Shown here: positions 9,454 through 21,534 of the stretch, piece by piece | Layout: each line of letters starts with the position of its first letter | Numbering within the stretch: position 1 is the first letter of the stretch | NCBI GenBank assembly: GCA_022575985.1 | Contig: JAKSXM010000311.1 | Coordinates: forward strand, 19,837 to 83,836 | Direction: 5' to 3' | Length of the DNA stretch: 64,000 nt | From: Anagrus nilaparvatae | Lineage: Eukaryota; Arthropoda; Insecta; Hymenoptera; Mymaridae | The notes under the pieces: generated by a model | Database searches by the model: none | What the model was told of the DNA's origin: nothing | What the model saw: only the letters and a program-made list of their open reading frames with translations | Translations under genes and position numbers: made by a program

Positions 9454-12400
9454 TAAACAATTTCGTAATAACATAAAAAATAAAAATTTTAAATATGGTT
9501 GCCTTGTTCAAATATTTAAATACTAAAAAAATTATGTTACGAATTCTATGAATATTCGATTATTTTTTACTATTAATAATTTATTTTAGTTGATACAAGG
9601 TAAATATTGATTAATAAAAGTTTGATAAGAGCACCAATTTTATGGTAGTTGAAGGTCAATTGTAATTTTTTCTTATATATTTAATTTTTTTTAAATAGCG
9701 ATTTCGGGAAAATACTTCTAATCTCCCTTTCAAATATTACAGAAATCGCAAAATACCAAAAATTTAAGAAAAAAAAATAGCATAAATCGGAAAAAGGGGT
9801 ACAAAGTTCAGCATTTCCATTCCAAGATGAAGTTATTGGGCAAATATATATTTTTAAAAAAATTTTCTAAGCTTTAATTGAATGTAATTTAAAAATTATT
9901 GAATTTTTTTTTGTTTTAACTTTGGTACCATTTGGATGCAGTCTTTTTGAGTTGAAAACTTCGAAATCTTTGTATTTTGGCAAAATGAATTTTGGAGATA
10001 CAAAATGGTCAAAAACGGTTTTTTAAGTTAAAAAATGGTTCGAAACTCAAAACTTTATCTTTGCTTTATTTAAATTAAACATTTTAAAACTGGGCTAAAA
10101 CTTTGATTAAGGATATTTTTTTTATACTAAGTGAAAATAATTTCCAGTCTAATACGCATAAATAAATATTTGAAACATAAATATAACAAATTTTTTAACT
10201 GAATAATCCATTTTTAAAATGAATTAGTCTGCATTGATTTATGAATAAATACATAAATAAATGATTTTTCAATTCATACAGCTTGTAAAAACATAAATAA
10301 CGATGATAATACGCTTTGTATTGTATAATATAAAATGACTTCTTGATTTGAATAATGATTTATTTTTTCCAACACCACTTTTTTACTATGTTACATGAGG
10401 TTATTATATATTAATTTTTTTTTTTGTTCAATAACATTCTTTTTTATGTAAAAATAGGTATATATTTATATAACAAAATTATATTGAGTTCAGAGATCAT
10501 TTGAGAGCTGGTATGGCTCTGACAAATTACATGATTGTGAAAGGTTAGAAAAAAAAACAAAAATTGTAATGAAAATTAAATTAAAAATGAATTATTAAAA
10601 TAGAAAAAAAAACAAAAGTTGTAATGAAAATTAAATTAAAAATAAATTATTAAAATATTTAAAATTTTTTGCAAATTAAATTAAAATGAACGTACACGCA
10701 AATTAAAAAAAAAATTTTTATATATGTAAAATATATTTTCTGTGAAATTTTCAGCCCTGTAGGTGCTCAGGAACCCGAGTTATTCCCAAAAGAAGCTTTT
10801 TAGATTTTTTCGGTTTTTAAGCCACTTTTTGTAAATAAATTTTTAAAAATTACTAAAGGATTGAAAAAAAATAGTACCAAGACATAAAAAATTGTAAAAT
10901 TTCCCGCTAAATCCGAATCTGATGTTAGTTTCTTGAAGTTTTGCCCCTGAGTGGCTCCAAATTGCTATTTTAGGCTGAGAGCGGGAAGATTTGAATGGCT
11001 AAAATGCAAACTTTTATAAGGCTCAAACCTTTATAGAATTGGTCTACATACTATATATATTGATGCGGTAATTGTTGTTGGATGTTTATATGATGGTTAT
11101 AATTTCAACATTAAAACCAAATTTTTTATGCGCATAATAGTCTTTGGTAATTATATTTGTACTAAATAACTAATCAATATTAAAAGATTTCATTTCCTAA
11201 ATTGAGTACAAAAAAAATACACCAATTTTTATACTTAAATTACTTTTCAAATAGAAACTTTAAAATTCAAAAATTCATTAATTTCAATCATTCTTATTAG
11301 CTAAAGATAAATACAAAAAAAAAAGCTTTTCTCCACATTTTAAGTCACTTCCTAATATTTTTTTATATAAAACTAATAAAAAGAAATATAAAATAGATTA
11401 AAAAAGTAAATATGTCCATACATATATCACAAAACAATCAATAAAAAAATTCTTTATTTACTTATATATATTACACTAGAAACTTTAAGACATGAGAAGG
11501 TATAATATGGTCTCAAGGGTTCGATCTATATCTGACAAAAAAAAAGTACACTAAAAGAATAAAAAAAAAAAACTAAAGATAGTTCCTGCCCCGCGAAAAA
11601 GATGTGTACAAGTTCTCTTGACCTGCGGCTATACTTTTTTCATGACCTTTTATATCCTCGCGAAGTTCGTGTCTCATGGGAGATATCCATGCTTTATCAA
11701 AATAATATATATACTAAAATATTATCAGCAATATTTTTTTGATAGCTGTATAATATTTTTTATTATAAACAATTTCACTCTATTCAATAACTGTCATAAA
11801 ACTCGTATACTTTTTTTTTTCAATTATCAATCATATTCTTTTTTTTATTGTTGAATAATAAATTCATTTTATAGTAAAAGTATTTAATATCGATAAAATA
11901 ATTTCTATAATAAAATTTAATTCCAATTTTCTGATAGTATTATAAAGGTAAAGTTTGTTAAAATATACATATATTGCAGAATGTCTTTACTTTGTATATA
12001 TATATATAGTAAAGTATTTTACATTCGAATTGCATCCTGAAATAGTATTATATGTATAGAGAACCGCCTTTCGTTTGCTTATAGTTTCTCTTTGATGTGT
12101 TTGTTACTATACTACTATTATATACCCCTTCGGTCTTTTGGATCTTTGAAACTTTGGGATTCGAGAGTTTGACCACTGGACTGTCAAAATGGTTCTCGTA
12201 ACAAAAATAAAAAAACAAAATAGATTTTTTAAACAAAAAGTTTATTTTATTTTATTTTACGAATTTTTTTATTTTTTATTTTTCTTTATACAAGCTTAAA
12301 TTATTGCTAAATTTTAAAAACAAAAAAATATAATTTTAAGAATATTTTATTTTATCTCTTTTATTTTTTTTATCAATGTCTTTATTTAAGGATAAGAATC

Positions 12401-13012
12401 TTTGAAGTTTTATATCTCTTTGCTACTGTTTAATAATAATTTTCCTTTTCTTTTTTTTTTATTTTAAGGGTAAAAACAGAGAGATGAGAGAAAAGAGTAA
12501 ATTGATCACGAATAATGTTCGGCTAACTGTAATGTAAGTTATCAAGACTTAAACAACAAAGAAAATTTTCTTTTTTTAAAAAGAGAAATAGTATTCTTAT
12601 TTGACTAAATTTATATATATATATATATTTAACTTGTAATACGAAACTAAAATATAAAACCGATTCAAAAGCTTTTCAACAATAAGAAAAGTTGTATATA
12701 TAAATTTAAAAGGGAAAGAGGTTAGGTTATAGGTTTGTTAAGAACCCTTTTTATATACTTATATATAAACATGAAAAGTATTAGACTTTCTAGCATAGTT
12801 TTCATATAACGGAACAATTACATTTTAATTAATATTTTCTTGAGAAGCCCAAAAAAGAGAGAGGGCATCGAATTTATGATCGTTTTATCTATTATTATCT
12901 ATGGAATGAGAATATTCAAGGGTTCAAGTAAAAAGAGAATATAAATATTTTTAACTACTGAATCTTTTAAGAAATCTCATAATTTTTATTTTATGACTTT
13001 ATTCGTTTCCAA
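9454..13012. other. No gene seen; tandem duplication at 10548-10655
   Basis: A 58-bp segment (AACAAAAATTGTAATGAAAA and onward) is directly duplicated at about 10548-10655. The stretch 10745-11000 is slightly richer in G and C but has no credible frame. Several TA and T runs occur. Open frames near 9239, 11618 and 12048 are short, hydrophobic or Lys/Asn-rich, and look like chance. Confidence 0.5.
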
Positions 13013-13745
13013 CTACCTCCCCTCTCGTTGTTCATATAGATATACTGCCTTTCGAGAACTAGAAGATTTGTCGGAATAGCTCCGGCGACTACTAGGGGTG
13101 CCTCCAACTACAGCGTGTGGTAGGCGCAGGAGATTCGCAGGGCTCCTTGCCTCTGGACGCAAGTCAGCTTAGATGCATAGGTGACTTTCCTTTTGCAGTA
13201 GGCCCATATTTATGCACCATAGAGGAATATATGGAGTGGGTGCCTAAAATAAGAAGCCCCCTGCGCTTACTAGTCTTGGGGGTCCACGCGTATTTCTCAT
13301 CAACCTGCTTAACGCAGTAGTTAGCCTGGCAGTCTTCTCGGTGCTGCTTGAAATCTGTTTTATAAAGGTGAGTTTCGTATACAACTGCATGCTCAAGTAC
13401 TTTAGATGATCTTTCGTCTCCAGCAAGATCTCCCCAATGCATATTGGGATAATAGGTATAGTCTCGATATGTTTATGGGTTAACAGGACGATTTATTTTT
13501 TGGCCGCCGCTAGCTTTAGGACATTATCTTCCATTATCTTCCATCAAATACTTTATTCCTTCATTAATTGGTTCAGTTTCGCGTCAGCAATTTTATTGTC
13601 CTCAGCATTGGGAGCCTGAGTAACTTCCTTATCCTATCCTTATACTGCTCCTGCAGTTACTTTCCTCAACCTCGTTCCTTGTACAGTTTCGTATATAATT
13701 ACCAGATCCCTTTAGGCTGGTAATTCTTAGCAGATATTTTGGCAC
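13013..13745 (-). pseudogene. Decayed non-LTR retrotransposon reverse transcriptase fragment (R1/jockey type)
   Basis: Read on the minus strand, with several frame changes and stops, this is the back half of a LINE reverse transcriptase. A segment near 13480-13400 reads IVLLTHKHIETIP, then DHLKYLSMQLYTKLTF, the region that in the family follows the catalytic Asp-Asp motif. It continues as TEKTARLTTALSRLMRNTRG and, after a shift near 13245, LGTHSIYSSMVHKYG, equivalent to the SVV-HSILLYGAPIW segment of relatives. The end (about 13145-13020) reads GALRISCAYHT, a stop, then APLVVAGAIPTNLLVLER, which fits the family's post-RT region. The YADD-type active site is not recognisable in the decayed upstream part (13745-13500). 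GC content is visibly higher than the surroundings, as expected of an inserted element. No 5' part or poly-A tail was found, so this is a truncated dead copy. Confidence 0.85.
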
Positions 13746-13867
13746 CAGGAAAGGGGAGAAGGTCAATAAGGCCCGTTTTTGACCTAATTTATAGTTGAAT
13801 AAAAATGCTCAAAATAAGTCCCTACATGATTAACATAAGAAAAAAGTCATTATCCACCCTAAACGGA

Positions 13868-13912
13868 CCACCCCCACCCCCACCTAGTGACCCCCCAGGA
13901 TGGAGGGGACAA
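13868..13912. other. C-rich tract with potential for a G-quadruplex
   Basis: Four or more runs of C lie within 45 bp on the plus strand (CCACCCCCACCCCCACC, then GACCCCCCAGG). The minus strand could therefore fold as a G-quadruplex. It lies just upstream of the 161-bp tandem array. No further role is visible. Confidence 0.5.
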
Positions 13913-13959
13913 AAAGTTAATGGATAGTTTTTATAGCACAATACTAAGAAATGTATATG

Positions 13960-14410
13960 TAATTGATATGAGACATATGGTTTTCGTTGTATTTTTGTCT
14001 CCTGAACATGAATCCGTGTTTAGTTCTATTCCATAAGTCTTCAGTTTTTGAAAAACCGCAAAAACCTTCAGAAAATTGCAAAAATCTTCAGAAAAATGAG
14101 GATCTTTGAAAAGTAATTGGCTTGGCACGTGTAACATATGTTTTCCGTAGTATTTTTGTTTCCTGAACATGAATCCTTGCTCAGTTTTGCTTTATAAGTC
14201 TTCTGTTTTTAAAAAACTGCAAAAATCTTCAGAAATCGCAAAAATCTTCAGAAAAATGAGGAGCTTTGAAAAGTAATAGGGTTGGCACGTGTAACATATG
14301 TTTTCCGTAGTATTTTTGTTTCCTGAACATGAATCCGTGCTCAGTTTTGCTTTATAAGTCTTCAGTTTTTGAAAAACCGCAAAAATCTTCAAATAAAAAA
14401 TTATCATGAA
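13960..14410 (+). repeat. 161-bp tandem array, nearly three units
   Basis: TCCTGAACATGAATCC recurs at about 14001, 14161 and 14322. Each copy is followed by TTATAAGTCTTCAGTTTTTG and AAAACCGCAAAAATCTTCAG-type runs, and units one and two end in GGCACGTGTAACATATG. The third unit is cut short, and its tail (GCAAAAATCTTCAAATAAAA) is repeated once more at about 14470-14505. Minus-strand frames across it only reflect the repeat. Confidence 0.88.
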
Positions 14411-14579
14411 CAGTATTCAATTTATCACCCATATTTAATTTAATATTAATTAGAAATGTTTTGAAAAACCGCAAAAATCTTCAAATAAAAAATTATCATG
14501 AACAGTGCTACATATTTTTGATGTGATAATTCAGTTCTCTTGTGTTATAAATAGTATGATTTTTTTCTTGATGTTTTTA

Positions 14580-14880
14580 TTAAATAGAGAGAGTTTTGAG
14601 ATGTTTTGGTAAATTATTATTAAGTTTTATTGCTTCTATGTTATGATTTTTTGTTGCTAATTTTTTCTTGTGACTAGGTATTGGGATTGATTTATGCCTT
14701 GTTTTGCTTATACTTTGTTGGAAAGTTGATTTTAGATCATTATAGTTATATACTAATGCATTAATTTTGTAAAGATCTTCTATGCCTACCAAATTTTTTT
14801 CTCTATTATCTAATAGCTTAATAACTCTTCGTTGAAGATTCAATATATTCCTTTTTGTAATTTGTTTATCATTGGCTCAA
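14580..14880 (-). other. Unrecognised reading frame, 87 codons
   Basis: The minus strand is open from 14843 to 14580 with ordinary amino-acid use: NLQRRVIKLLDNREKNL, then YKINALVYNYNDLKST and a basic C-terminus. The composition is less extreme than chance frames nearby. I do not recognise the family. It could be a fragment of a retroelement, given the reverse transcriptase 1 kb away on the same strand, but no motif proves it. Confidence 0.25.
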
Positions 14881-14993
14881 TAACCAAGTTGAACAGTAAG
14901 GAAGATAATGAATTACCTTACTTTACACCACTGTGCAATCATTTTGCACTTCACACCTTGCTTTAAACGCGTGATCTTTTCTGACTAACTGAT

Positions 14994-15221
14994 TTAAGTG
15001 TCCACCCAACCCAACATGCGCTCCCTCACGTCTCTGAATTTTGGCAGTAGTATTAAATCAATAAATAATAATTCTTCAGACTTGCAAGGACGTTTGCAAG
15101 ACATTTTTGATTGGCTAAGCCTTTCATTAAAATAAAAAAGCTCCTTCATAATATAAGGCTCTAAATTAGTACCAAAAACATGTAAAACTTTTATCAGAAG
15201 ACTACAAATAACATTATGCAT
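14994..15221 (-). other. Unrecognised reading frame, 75 codons
   Basis: The minus strand is open from 15221 to 14994 and reads HVFGTNLEPYIMKELFYFNE, then KRPCKSEELLFIDLILLPKF. The mix of residues looks protein-like, not like translated AT-rich noise. I do not recognise it. It may be a transposon-gene remnant belonging with its neighbours, but there is no conserved catalytic motif to confirm this. Confidence 0.25.
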
Positions 15222-15980
15222 AATAGGAAATTCTTTTGCTATAGACTATAGATGAATATTTTAACTGAACAAACATTTTATTTAAATGTATCTCTTATAC
15301 TATGAAACAATTGATAGGTATAAAATAAAGCTTTTGCTGTTTAATGACATGGAAATTGTAGAAGCAAAGCAAATGGCAAATAAATCTAGATCAAAAGAAA
15401 ATCTTTCTTCAAGATTTTATCTCTTTACATGCTCAACTTAGTAGATAAACCTTACTTAGTAGATCTAAGAATTATCTGTTCAAGGGAAATTTAGCTGAAA
15501 ACAGCTATATTTTATTGCCTCTTCTTATTTATTAGCTGACCTACTATGCTATAAAGAGTTGCTGCAATATTAATAAAATTTTTTACTTTTTTGGTTTTCT
15601 ATATAAATACCATTGCGATATCTGAAATTTTGATTTTTTGGATTTAAGCACGTTTTGAGACTCCAAGAAGCCAATAAACTGGTTTTTAAAAAATAGTAAT
15701 ATAATTTATGAATTGGTAAATGTTAAAAATATTAAACTGATCATTTCGTGCATTGGTAAAAAAAAAAAATAAAATTTATGTCACAAATGCGTCAAACTCC
15801 AATTTTCATAAAGAGCAGAAATTTTAAATATTTATGATTATTATAGAAACAATGGTTTCTTTTAGTTTATTATTTACAATCTATTAGTTAAACTTTTATG
15901 TAATGGAGGTTTTTTGCATTTATTTATACTTAAGTTCTTAGTTTTGATTGTTATATTTCACATTTTTTAGAAAAATCTAA
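15222..15980. other. No gene seen
   Basis: AT-rich DNA between the unrecognised minus-strand frame and the integrase relic. It may contain unreadable upstream parts of the integrase element, but no motif survives. Confidence 0.4.
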
Positions 15981-16580
15981 AAAGGAGTAGAATATAGTTT
16001 AGCGATAAAACCTACAGTGATTAAAGATTTTAAGGATCAAAGGCAAGTAAATTATTGGACTAAAAAACTTTGCCCGATGGATAAATTAAATATGCGTTAC
16101 CAATACCACTGCAGTAAATTTAGCATTCTTCGTGCTATGACTTCCACAAAAGCTTATGAAGTGGCACAACATATATTTCCGTCAATTTTGCAATGTGACA
16201 ATGATCATGAATTTAATTTCAGCAGTGTCAGTACCAGGTAAATAATACTATATTTTAATTGTATTTAAAAATAATCTTTAAAACTCTAATTTTTACTAAC
16301 AGTTCATCATGTAGTAAAATTCAGGAGGCAACAATTGAAGTAGTACACGCAGCTATAGATTTTAGTGAAAAGGCAACCTAAAATATTTTTAAAAAATGCT
16401 GATAAAATTATACTTCGAACAAGTTGTAAGTTGCAAACTGCAAAAATAGGAGATAGTGTCGGAATTTAATAGAGGCCGAAGTGATCCAATAAACCGGATT
16501 GAGCTAATTTTAGAAATAAAACATGATAAGTATAGAATTGGTACTAAACAGGGAACAATACGCAATATCAAGGAAAAGAT
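15981..16580 (+). pseudogene. Decayed integrase (KRBA2/Ginger-like transposon gene)
   Basis: The plus strand from 15981 reads KGVEYSLAIKPTVIKDF, QRQVNYWTKK, then HCSKFSILRAMTSTKAYEVA and SILQCDNDHEF. This follows the rve integrase core of KRAB-A domain-containing-protein-2-like transposon genes, in which the same order is K-x-IV, GQVDLIDMQS, DHxSKF-LRAL-SKRAAEVA and LQSDNGSEF. The first catalytic Asp (QVD) is changed to Asn (QVN), and about ten residues before the LQCDN motif are deleted. The second catalytic Asp in CDN is kept. After a possible GT-AG gap (about 16239-16302), degraded text resumes, and from about 16455 reads RGRSDPINRIELILEI and YRIGTKQGTIRN. This matches the C-terminal DRGR-DPRN and Y-IGTK-G-I segment of the same family. 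Stops and shifts break the whole. It is a dead transposon gene; no terminal repeats were found. Confidence 0.8.
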
Positions 16581-16726
16581 AATTTTTAGTTTTTCTTATA
16601 AAATTATACTTTATTAGGTAAAACAGACCATTAAGAATAATTTAGAAGCGTTTTTGAAAAATTAATAGCAAAATACAAATTTTCATGATTTTATAAATCT
16701 TAAAACTTTAACGTTCCTTAATTAAA

Positions 16727-16830
16727 ATTTAATTTTCATTGTCATTTTATTGATCAAGAATGATTTTTATTAAATAATTAAAGTTTTTGGTTCCATTCTT
16801 GATCAATAAAATCACAAAGAAAATTAAATT
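16727..16830. mobile_element. Short hairpin element
   Basis: AATTTAATTTTCATTGTCAT and TTTATTGATCAAGAATG (about 16727-16763) face CATTCTTGATCAATAAA and TTTTCTTTGTGATTTTATTG read in reverse (about 16793-16830). Arms of about 36 bp with few mismatches surround a loop of about 30 bp. The size and shape fit a small MITE; no clear target duplication is visible. Confidence 0.6.
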
Positions 16831-19015
16831 CGATGATTTTCTTTTTTTACTTTGGTGAATACTACTCTAAAAAAATTGTATAAAAAAAAGAAAATTCAAT
16901 AAAAAGTTGTGTTTTATAATAAAAAAATATCAATGAAACTAAAAGTACAAAGACATATTTGATAATTCAATAAAGAATCATAGCAAAAGACCAAAATTTA
17001 TATAGGAAACAATTCCACCTGGGAATTTCTTATGTTAACAGAAACATATACGATATATAAATTTTTGGCATATAATAATTTCTTTGAGAAAACTTTGAGA
17101 GACAAGATTTTAGTATTTCTATAGTTATGTTATTATTATATACGCGAAAATTCACGTTTGACATTCCAGAAAGCTAACGGACCGTTTATTTCAAGCGTTT
17201 ATTGCCTGAAGCAATAGAAAATATGTGTACATGTATATATATACGTAATATAAATGTATATAAATGTGTGCATACATTTATTGATACAGAGTTTTAGTAA
17301 TATGCCAAAAGTGACGATGTCATACAAGTAATGTCACATCGTTTATCCGTTCTTCATACTTAGAAGCATTGTGTGGTCAGAGGATTTTGTGGCAATGGAG
17401 AGATATAGCTTTTCCTATATGTTTACTATCTCAGTTTGTCTTTCTCCTTTATTTGTATATACATATAGGTTTGACGATTTGGTATCTGATGTTTAGCTTT
17501 GTATATTTATATATGTAACTTTGTAAACTAAAGACTAAAATGGGGAATGTCTTTGAATGTTGTATACAGGTTTACAAGAAGTTCTTTTACTTGTGGTTTA
17601 TGAAAGAATTTTATGCATCTTATATATATATATATATATTGGGCTTAGGTTTATTTTTGATTTTCTTTAAGATTCAAAATTATTAAAAAGAATATTTTAA
17701 GTATTTTAGGTCTAATTTAAGTTAATGCAAAATTAATAAAATTTTTATAAATTTCAAAAACTAAAAATTGGTTTACTGAACAGTCATTGTCTCACTTTAA
17801 TCCTCAATAGACTAGTTTTAACCATACTATTGATCTTCTATCTTTTACTGGGGCTTTTAAAATATTTAAAAAATGTTTTTTTATTTTGGCAGATAGTCAC
17901 AGACTAGGGATTGTAAAATTCATTATCTGATTATTTCGAACAAATTAAAATGAGCTATGCATTTAAAGCTTAAGATGAAAAATAAGCTTTTAAAAAGCCA
18001 AAATAATCTAAAGTCCAATATATATTTCTTTAGTAAAAAAGAAAAAGCTCAAAGCTTAAATAAGAAAATTAAATTCAATATAAAATAATTATTTAAAAAT
18101 GATGATTCCATTTCGAAGATAATAATAATCCTTAATGTTAAAATTTGTAAATAAGATAAAAATTATATAGCAATATATATGAAAAACGATGATATTGACA
18201 AGCTTCTCACGAAGTCATCGAAATTTTGGCACGTATATACTTATATTATATCACCCTTTTTTTTAAGTCCCTTCATACCAAATGACAAGCATTTTTATCC
18301 CTCAAATATATATACTATTGTGTACTATACTTTTTCTTGAGTGATAAATGGTTTATAATACCTCATCCCCTATATATATACTACTATTTTTCCTCTTATA
18401 CGACTTTTATTTTTTTTATTTTAATACTTTTATCCAAAAAAATGCACATATTGTACTAATTGAAATGTCTTATCAAAGAAAAAATGCTTAAAAAATATTA
18501 TAATTATTGTTATATATTAAAATAATAAAATATTACGTATATAGTTATCTAATATATAAATGATGAATGAGAAAAGTTTTACGTACAAAATATCCAATAT
18601 AAATATATAATTTTTGCATATGCGTTGAAATGAGGAATATATTATATATAAAATGAATCCAAAAACCGAGACGAATTTATTCATGAATTTAGAGAAATAT
18701 AAAGTTTATATAACCAAAAAATAAGAGTGGTAAATGCAAGATTGGTTATATATATAAACGAAAAATCTTGCACGTTTTTTTGGTTAATAAAAGGGGTGAA
18801 TATATTAAAGCCCTTTTTTTTACTATTTATAATTAACCGCTTTGAACTTTTTTTTTCTATATATGAAAATCGAAATCATATAAACGTAAAAATCTATTTA
18901 TATTTTAATTTTCGTTGGGAAATTGGATTTTTCAATTTAAATAAATAAAAAGTCATGAATTATTATCTAAAATATCCTTCAAAAAGTTTTATTTAACTTA
19001 AATATAACAATTTGT
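16831..19015. other. No gene seen
   Basis: AT-rich DNA with (TA)n runs near 17620-17640. The stretch 17330-17480 is a little richer in G and C but lacks a convincing frame. A 73-codon plus-strand frame at 18727 is made almost wholly of AT-rich codons and is probably chance. Confidence 0.45.
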
Positions 19016-19927
19016 TTAATCTTTTTTAGCAATTTTAAATTTACCATCACCATGTCTTTTAGTATGAGTTTCAACGAGTTTTATTGATGCTGTTTTTAAA
19101 TCATATGCTAAACCAAAACATTCAAAAAATTCAACTAAATATGTACTTAAACCCTAACTATGACCATATTCTGATATTTTACAATCCCATGGAAAATAAT
19201 GATGACAATTATGCTGACCACCACCACCAAATGTTGAATAATGTACCAATTTTGTGTAAAAATTTTTCTGTAAAAATATGTAATAGAATTAATTTTTAAT
19301 ATAAATATTATTTTTTTATATTGATAGAAGTTACTTAATTATCAAAAGTTTTCATTCCATAAGCATGAACAACTGAATTAATACAAAATAGTGAAAGAGG
19401 AGTTAGAATAATCATCAAAGCATATGATACAGATACAGAGGTCAAGATATGACTAAAATAAAATAATAATAAACAATATTATTTGCGAAAAACATTTTTT
19501 TTCAATTTACTTTACGTTTTCAATCATTTGAGCAAGAAAAAATTTATTATGGATGACTTAAATTTTACCGTAATGTCCATATTTTGTGGCTAAAAAAAAT
19601 ATCTATGACTTTTTACAATTTGAAAGCTTAGACCCAAAAATATGGACACTTATTCAATAATGAGGTATATTATGGTATAGTATCCTTTGCGCACATATCT
19701 TAAATTATCGGAAAATTTTTTCTGAATATGGAACATGTTCAAAAGGGGGGTACCCGAAAATGTCCCTTTCTGTAGATAGGTTGGTTTCTGCAGACTTAAA
19801 CTATAATAGAATATTTTCGTTTTAGATACTTCTAGGGATCCTAGAATACTTCCGGTTTTATGGTATTGGGATAATTTTAATTTAACGACTTTTATAATTT
19901 TGGTTCAAGGATTTATAATAATTAGGG

Positions 19928-19955
19928 AGTGTAAGAAACAGCTGTTATACGTGAA
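19928..19955 (+). repeat. 28-bp direct repeat, left copy
   Basis: A 28-bp sequence beginning AGTGTAAGAAACAGCTG and ending ATACGTGAA is repeated exactly at 21233-21260. This copy ends 24 bp before the inverted-repeat element, so it is not an ordinary target-site duplication. Confidence 0.85.
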
Positions 19956-19979
19956 CATTAGAGTGGACCTATTTTTGGA

Positions 19980-21234
19980 CTTTGTGGAAAAACTTTGCTC
20001 CCCGGGTTTTTTTTGTGAAGTTTTGGTCATAAAAAGTTCCCAGTTCCAAGGAGGCTTTCGCCTTGCAAAAACACGTGCCTGTAACCACTTCAATTTTCCC
20101 ATTTAAATAACATGGGAATTTTGAGTATTTAGCTATACAAATTTTCACAAAAGCCAAAAATCGTTTTAAAATGCTAATTTTTACTGGAAAACATACTTTT
20201 ATATGTTGTAAAGACATGCAAACAGCCCTGCATTCATTCCAAAGGGAATTTTGGGGCTAGAAACGCAAATTTACATGTTGGCTCAATCTTATAAAATAGG
20301 GTTTTTCGGTAATTTTCAATAACCTAAAAAATTAACCAAAACACTTCTGGTTGGTCTACTTTTTTTGGTGTAAGTGTCACCTTTCAAACGACGTAAGCCG
20401 TATATTATTATCACTGTTTCTCTTAGTGCTGTAGTAAATTAACCTACTGGTAATTTTTGACCCGAAATGACCAATTTTTAAGTTTATTTAAATTGCTGCA
20501 AAAATTGTAATTTTTGACGAAATTTAGTTTTATAGGCCTTAAAAATTTTTTACAATCTTCAAGTTTCCAAAAATTTTTTACTCGTCTCTTTTCTTTAATT
20601 AGTTTTTAAGATATTGCTTTTCAAAGATAATGATAAAAATTGACTTTTTTTTAAAACCCTAAAATTGGGACTCTGACTTTAAATTATCGTCTCTGGTTAA
20701 TAAATTATTGAAAAGTGGTGAGTAAAAAATTTTTGGAAACTTGAAGCTTGCAAAAAATTTTTAAGTCCTTTAAAACTCAATTTCGTCAAAAATTACAATT
20801 TTTGCAGCAATTTAAATAAACTTAAAAATTGGTCATTTCGGGTCAAAAATTACCAGTAGGTTAATTGACTACAACGCTAAGAGAAACAGTGATAACAATA
20901 TATGGCTTACGTTGTTTGAAAGGTGATACTTAGACCAAAAAAAGTAGACCAACTAGAAGTGTTTTGGTTAATTTTTAAGGTTGTAGTATTTTATTGAAAA
21001 ATACCGAAAAACCCTGTTTTATAAGTAAGATTGAGCCAACATGTAAATTTGCGTTTCTAGCCCAAAAATTTCCTTTGGAATAAATGCAGGGCTGTTTGCA
21101 TGTTTTTACAACATATAAAAGTATGTTTTCCAGTAAAAATTTTTGCAAGGCGAAAGCAAAATCCTTTGAACTGGGAACTTTTTATGACCAAAACTTCACA
21201 AAAAAAACCCGGGGAGCAAAGTTTTTCCACAAAG
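19980..21234. mobile_element. 1.25-kb long-inverted-repeat element inside the desaturase pseudogene
   Basis: The left end CTTTGTGGAAAAACTTTGCT (from 19980) is matched in reverse by AGCAAAGTTTTTCCACAAAG ending at 21234. The arms continue inward with GTTTTGGTCATAAAAAGTTC, CTTTCGCCTTGCAAAAA, AAACATACTTTTATATGTTG and the shared core AATAGGGTTTTTCGGTAATT. They reach a centre near 20610-20700. The core also occurs in the elements at 50694-52933 and 59247-60703. The region lies between desaturase exons. No transposase frame exists; short open frames on both strands are mirror images of each other across the axis. Confidence 0.88.
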
Positions 21235-21260
21235 TGTAAGAAACAGCTGTTATACGTGAA
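21233..21260 (+). repeat. 28-bp direct repeat, right copy
   Basis: This is identical to 19928-19955, but it abuts and overlaps by two bases the right end of the inverted-repeat element. Confidence 0.85.
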
Positions 21261-21534
21261 GATGTTCCATGATCGTTGGTTATGTGAAAACACCAACCAG
21301 TTATAAGTTTTTAAATTTTATTTAAACTTACTCATATAAAGTTTCAAAATTAATTACCTTTTTTTAAACATCAGATATTCATCTGATTCAATAGACATAT
21401 CAATTAATTTAGATTTTTCAATAACAAAGTGGTTTTTATAAAATGTTTTTTTTTTTTAGTGGTTTTTATAAATAATTCCATCGATAACGAGCAAAAATAA
21501 AACCACGATTAATATTTTTTGGATCTGCATCAGT

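Noticed and set aside
11500..11560. GGTTCGATC considered as a tRNA B box
   Set aside because: No matching A box, acceptor stem or cloverleaf could be drawn around it.
13117..13320. 67-codon plus-strand frame in a GC-richer region
   Set aside because: It is the antisense of the reverse transcriptase relic, whose motifs are on the minus strand.
19900..20217. Frames on both strands with text such as FVEKLCSPGFFCEVLVIKSS
   Set aside because: The same text appears mirrored at 21057-21306; both are arms of one inverted repeat and no protein family fits.
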